The position numbers and the translations under genes were made by a program. A stretch of DNA of 64,000 nt from Elysia chlorotica (Eukaryota > Mollusca > Gastropoda > Plakobranchidae). The notes under the pieces are model-generated. The model made no database searches, had not been told where the DNA came from, and was given only the letters and a program-made list of their open reading frames with translations. This document shows, in pieces, positions 60,778 to 64,000 of the stretch. Each line of letters starts with the position of its first letter. Positions within the stretch are counted from its first letter, which is position 1. Location: the NCBI GenBank assembly GCA_003991915.1, contig RQTK01000030.1, forward strand, positions 797,651 to 861,650, in the 5' to 3' direction.

Positions 60778-63559
60778 NNNNNNNNNNNNNNNNNNNNNNN
60801 NNNNNNNNNNNNNNNNNNNNNNNNNNNNNNNNNNNNNNNNNNNNNNNNNNNNNNNNNNNNNNNNNNNNNNNNNNNNNNNNNNNNNNNNNNNNNNNNNNNN
60901 NNNNNNNNNNNNNNNNNNNNNNNNNNNNNNNNNNNNNNNNNNNNNNNNNNNNNNNNNNNNNNNNNNNNNNNNNNNNNNNNNNNNNNNNNNNNNNNNNNNN
61001 NNNNNNNNNNNNNNNNNNNNNNNNNNNNNNNNNNNNNNNNNNNNNNNNNNNNNNNNNNNNNNNNNNNNNNNNNNNNNNNNNNNNNNNNNNNNNNNNNNNN
61101 NNNNNNNNNNNNNNNNNNNNNNNNNNNNNNNNNNNNNNNNNNNNNNNNNNNNNNNNNNNNNNNNNNNNNNNNNNNNNNNNNNNNNNNNNNNNNNNNNNNN
61201 NNNNNNNNNNNNNNNNNNNNNNNNNNNNNNNNNNNNNNNNNNNNNNNNNNNNNNNNNNNNNNNNNNNNNNNNNNNNNNNNNNNNNNNNNNNNNNNNNNNN
61301 NNNNNNNNNNNNNNNNNNNNNNNNNNNNNNNNNNNNNNNNNNNNNNNNNNNNNNNNNNNNNNNNNNNNNNNNNNAGACAGACACTGAGAGGTGAAAGCAC
61401 ATCGGACTCACACTCCACAGGTCCCTATCCCAGACGCCGAAGAATCCCGTGAAGGACGGCGGCTCCATGCCCTGCTTGAGGGAGTAGATTGGGGTGTCCG
61501 GGTCCCGTCCGCTGGGGTCCGTCTTCAAGTACTCCTGGCAGGTACAAAACAACAGAAGATGGCTCAGTTTGGAAGCATTCCATGTCGTCACAGTGTTATT
61601 GAGAGTAAAGTTAAGTGAGAGTTATGTCAAAATGCAAGTGATGCATTCGAAAGGTGAAAATGAGATCTGTCTTACGAAATTTTCATATTAAAATTAAATA
61701 CACTAAAAGATATTTTTGCATTATCTGATTAGAAATTCGTCCAACTTGAAACAGAAATTTTCTTTTATTATCTCATGTAGCAAAAATGGCTTATGCCAAA
61801 ATAGCAACAATCTTACGATGTAAAATTTTTTTTGATTAAAGTAGGTCTTATGCTACTAAGAGTTCATTGTCAACACTATACCATATCAATAAATAAAAAA
61901 AACAACTGTAAATTTCATGAAATTTACTTGCTTTCCACACCATTTCGAAATTCAAGATAACTCACAATAGCACATTTCTGCGACTGCTCTCGCTCTGTCT
62001 TGTTGCTTCCCTTGCCTTGCCAGATGTAGACGCACTCCCAAGCGTCGAGAATCATGATGTCGTCCTCTATGAGGTCGGCCTGGAGGACAAAACGCATCAG
62101 AGAAAATTAGCATAGAATGTCTCAGCAAGACTCACACAAATGGATGTTCATAGATAATAGGTCCTGAGAATAGAATAAAAATATGAACCGTTACAGGTTA
62201 AAATTTATTTCTTACCATCCGATGTCACCAGCTAGGTTATATTGCCGACAGATCCTAAGACCTACGTCTAACAATTTTTAAAAAGCAGGGAAACAAAGAC
62301 TTTTGTTTCGGCCGTTCATACTTTACTCACACCGATCTGCGTGGGGGAAATTCAGACGAATACATTTTTCTGTTAGTGAAATTGAACTGAGGGCTTCCTG
62401 TATAAAAGACCAGCACTCAACAACTTAAGCCAGCTCATCCTTCTAGTTACATGTTGGTTATAAACCAACCAGCTGGTTTGGCTATTTAGAGCCTATTCCT
62501 TTTACAAGATCTCTATTTCTTCTAGTTTAATAAATTTAGACTTCTTCATAAGTTGAGTTAGTAGAACTTCCTTGGAGAAGTCAAATCATACAAAATGTAG
62601 CAAAACGTGTGGTGAAAACAGGATTCGAACCCTGGAACTCCTGATTCAGAGTTTGACGCTTTAGCCCCATGTCTTCACAAGCTGTTACATCACTTAGAGC
62701 TAGGCTGACCTGCACAAAGTCGTGAATTTCTTCCACATTGATGTTCCCTGTGGCGTTGGACAGCTGGAACAGCCTAGGGGGATGACTGCCGTCTTCCTGG
62801 AAATGGAATATAATAATAAAGAGAGGAATACGCACAACTTATGGAAATGGAATAGACACACACACAGACAGTCCGTGAGTGAGGACAAATTGACTTCACG
62901 CAATAATTAACCCTGTATGAGTTTAAATTTTTACAATTTGTATCCAACCCTTTATGATTTCAATTGTTTCCAAGTAATGCCCTATTTTTAATGAATCTAC
63001 AACTTTGATAAAACATATGTTTTTGAACAAATTAAATAATAACTAAAAAAAAAACAATGCGTATATGAGATGGAAACACACATATATATATGAAGTAGTG
63101 CCGTATCTGTTGACATTGGCAACCATGTCCCTCCACATCTCTCTGTCCTCGCATTTCACTATCAGTTTCATCCCTTTGCTTCTACCGGTCCATCTTCCTG
63201 GCCCGTCCAAGATCTTTTCTGTCTGACTTCCTCTCGCTCCCTTTCCATCATTTTACCAGTTTTAATGTATAAATTATTTCCACACATAAATTTGTTTAGA
63301 TTTTATAACAAAGCTGGATTTGATGGGTGTTTGTGTCTGATAGCTGAGAAAAATAAAGTGAGGTGTTGGCGTGCATGTTTTTAAAATCCTTTTTTTCCTT
63401 TTTTAGAAAACTGTTACTCAAGTATTCAGTTTATTCTAAAAAAAAAAACAACAAATTTCTCTTACCTGTAACATTTTGTCAGAGGCATACTCCTCCTTTC
63501 CTCCAAGAACATTCCAGAAGTCAGCTTTTTCCTGGCCTTCAAAGACGTTTGTGAGCTGC
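57400..63559 (-). CDS. Villin-like actin-binding protein (3' exons, gene span)
   Basis: Villins cap, sever and bundle actin filaments; they have six gelsolin repeats plus a C-terminal headpiece that adds a second F-actin site. Seven exons join in phase. Gelsolin repeat pieces: [20 protein letters not shown], then [19 protein letters not shown] and [20 protein letters not shown], and a third with [20 protein letters not shown] and [16 protein letters not shown], where the family has 'EYL..DP.GRD.DTPI...KQG.EPP.FTGWF'. Then a linker ([20 protein letters not shown]) and headpiece [20 protein letters not shown] ending [12 protein letters not shown]. That headpiece end (W, K, K, LF) is the actin-contact and hydrophobic cap seen in villin, advillin and dematin. 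Upstream repeats lie beyond the right edge. Villin and advillin cannot be told apart here; supervillin is less likely because the linker is short. Confidence 0.92.
57672..58553. mobile_element. ~880-bp DNA element with structured inverted repeats
   Basis: Ends 'catcaaatagta' and 'cactatttgatg' are inverted. Each end carries an internal palindrome around 'atagtgacaattgtataatatactattgtcacta' (57716-57752 and 58473-58509). No transposase was seen. It lies in the last villin intron. Confidence 0.75.
59225..59500 (+). mobile_element. tRNA-derived SINE
   Basis: Head 'gggcgcggtggtccaacggtagaacatcgg' and 'tcctgagtttgaatcctgg', full core and tail to 'gttggactttaaaccaaccc'. It ends about 20 bp from a villin donor. 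Confidence 0.9.
59521..59631 (-). CDS. Villin-like gene exon: linker
   Basis: Thirty-seven codons: [20 protein letters not shown] and on to [17 protein letters not shown], matching the villin pre-headpiece 'YP...L...LPEGVDPSRKE'. Acceptor CCATGCAG, donor GTTAGT. Confidence 0.92.
59645..60130. repeat. ~65-75-bp minisatellite
   Basis: About seven imperfect units of 'cacgatagaaaaaaaagcattgatccaaagtcttaaccttttccctcaccacaagacttagcggcacaat'. It starts about 15 bp from the acceptor side of a villin exon. Confidence 0.92.
60232..60303 (-). CDS. Villin-like gene exon
   Basis: Twenty-four codons reading [20 protein letters not shown] and on to QVKE; corresponds to the end of gelsolin repeat 6/start of linker. 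Acceptor CTTTACAG, donor GTAAGA. Confidence 0.88.
60680..60777. repeat. (GA)n microsatellite ending in an assembly gap
   Basis: Purine-rich GA/GACA repeats running directly into the Ns. Confidence 0.95.
60778..61374. other. Assembly gap (N)
   Basis: 597 N inside a villin intron. The flanking villin exons join in phase without it, so no exon need be missing. Confidence 0.98.
61412..61534 (-). CDS. Villin-like gene exon: gelsolin repeat 6
   Basis: Forty-one codons: [20 protein letters not shown] and on to [20 protein letters not shown]. Acceptor CTGCCAG, donor GTGAGT; both ends phase 0. Confidence 0.95.
61966..62079 (-). CDS. Villin-like gene exon: gelsolin repeat 6
   Basis: Thirty-eight codons: [20 protein letters not shown] and on to [18 protein letters not shown]. 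Acidic D/E positions match the calcium-site strand of gelsolin repeats. Acceptor CCTCCAG, donor GTGAGT. Confidence 0.95.
62220..62440 (-). mobile_element. SINE, diverged
   Basis: Reverse-strand tail, core and head ('gttatattgccgacagatcctaagacctacgtc' to 'caacttaagccagctcatcc'). Confidence 0.7.
62710..62796 (-). CDS. Villin-like gene exon
   Basis: Twenty-nine codons: [20 protein letters not shown] and on to VEEIHDFVQ, matching gelsolin 'PRLF.CSN.TG.F.VEE...F.Q'. Acceptor TTTCCAG, donor GTCAGC. Confidence 0.95.
63466..63559 (-). CDS. Villin-like gene exon
   Basis: Reads [20 protein letters not shown] and on to [11 protein letters not shown], matching villin 'EG.E...FW..LGGK..YA'. Acceptor CATTCAG, donor GTAAGA. 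It starts with one base of a codon begun in an exon right of the window. Confidence 0.93.
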
Positions 63560-63924
63560 CTGAATGACGGACGACAAAAGAACAAATGTAACTACAGTAG
63601 AGCACATCTATTGACGCACCAGCTACAGCAGGACATTTCAAGTATCTCCAGAGAGAGAAATAGAGAGAGAGGGGTAGATGAGGTGCCTTATATAGGTGTC
63701 ATTGTAATCTGTTAGGCCTCGTTCGTGAGTAACCTTGCACAAACTAAAGAAGACCGATATTTTCTGCTATTTTCTGAAGAGGTGGAAGGAGAGGGAAAAA
63801 AGAAAGACAGAGAAGAGCCTGGGGTAAAATGCGAGGAAGAGGGGGAGGGCGGTTTAGGTAGAGAGGATAGGGAAGTTAAAGTAAGCTAGAACTGGTGTAT
63901 TGGTTGTTTTTCTAAACATCTATA

Positions 63925-64000
63925 TGCGGCTCAGACAGGAGTCATGGTATCCCCGCCCTGTCTCGTGTGTGGCAGCACACAAAATTGTCAGACGTCAGTC
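63925..64000 (+). mobile_element. SINE, cut by the window edge
   Basis: 'cggctcagacaggagtcatggtatccccgccctgtctcgtgtgtggcagcac' matches the SINE core; the tail is beyond the window. Confidence 0.8.

Noticed and set aside
60457..61452. Open frames crossing the second N gap
   Set aside because: Artefact of Ns and GA repeats; the real exon nearby is 61412-61534 on the minus strand.

Overview
This is an intron-rich, AT-rich animal nuclear contig with two assembly gaps (25438-25871 and 60778-61374). Short exons, many interspersed tRNA-derived SINEs, microsatellites and the divergence of the proteins from their human counterparts suggest an invertebrate. A heterobranch gastropod mollusc is my best guess, but nothing here proves the species. 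Protein identities come from reading the exons and comparing them with families I know; no search was run.

Four protein-coding loci can be read. (1) About 0.6-35.3 kb, minus strand: an RNF123/KPC1-type E3 ubiquitin ligase. It runs from the N-terminal region and SPRY domain to just before the RING finger, whose exon lies beyond the left edge. About 31 exons could be joined with consistent splice phases. (2) 36.25-40.50 kb, minus strand: an eight-exon gene for a transposase-like protein of about 886 codons. It has a basic coiled-coil N-terminus, Cys clusters and an RNase H-like core, and is interrupted by one in-frame TAG. (3) 42.5-49.1 kb, plus strand: the 3' seven exons of a TRF-like telomere-repeat-binding protein with a C-terminal Myb/telobox domain. 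(4) 57.4-64.0 kb, minus strand: the 3' seven exons of a villin-type actin-binding protein (last gelsolin repeat, linker, villin headpiece).

The most interesting signals are in RNF123. Two of its introns (22989-23704 and 28308-29056) look like rare AT-AC introns of the minor U12 spliceosome: ATATCCTT donors, CCTTGA branch sites, AC acceptors and exact joining of conserved protein sequence. The gene also carries a ~1.25 kb tandem duplication of two SPRY exons, two extra 5'-truncated copies of another exon, and a stretch where a phase mismatch shows an exon is missing exactly where a decayed LTR retroelement with a tRNA-Pro primer-binding site sits.

Introns and intergenic DNA hold one dominant SINE family in both orientations, a ~2 kb TA-flanked inverted-repeat DNA transposon (46777-48804, with a reverse-oriented relative at about 4050-5625), a second inverted-repeat element at 57.67-58.55 kb, a foldback element at 24.6-24.9 kb, an 80-bp palindrome, and several minisatellites, some built from splice-site flanks. 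The four loci have no evident functional link; they are neighbours, not an operon-like system.
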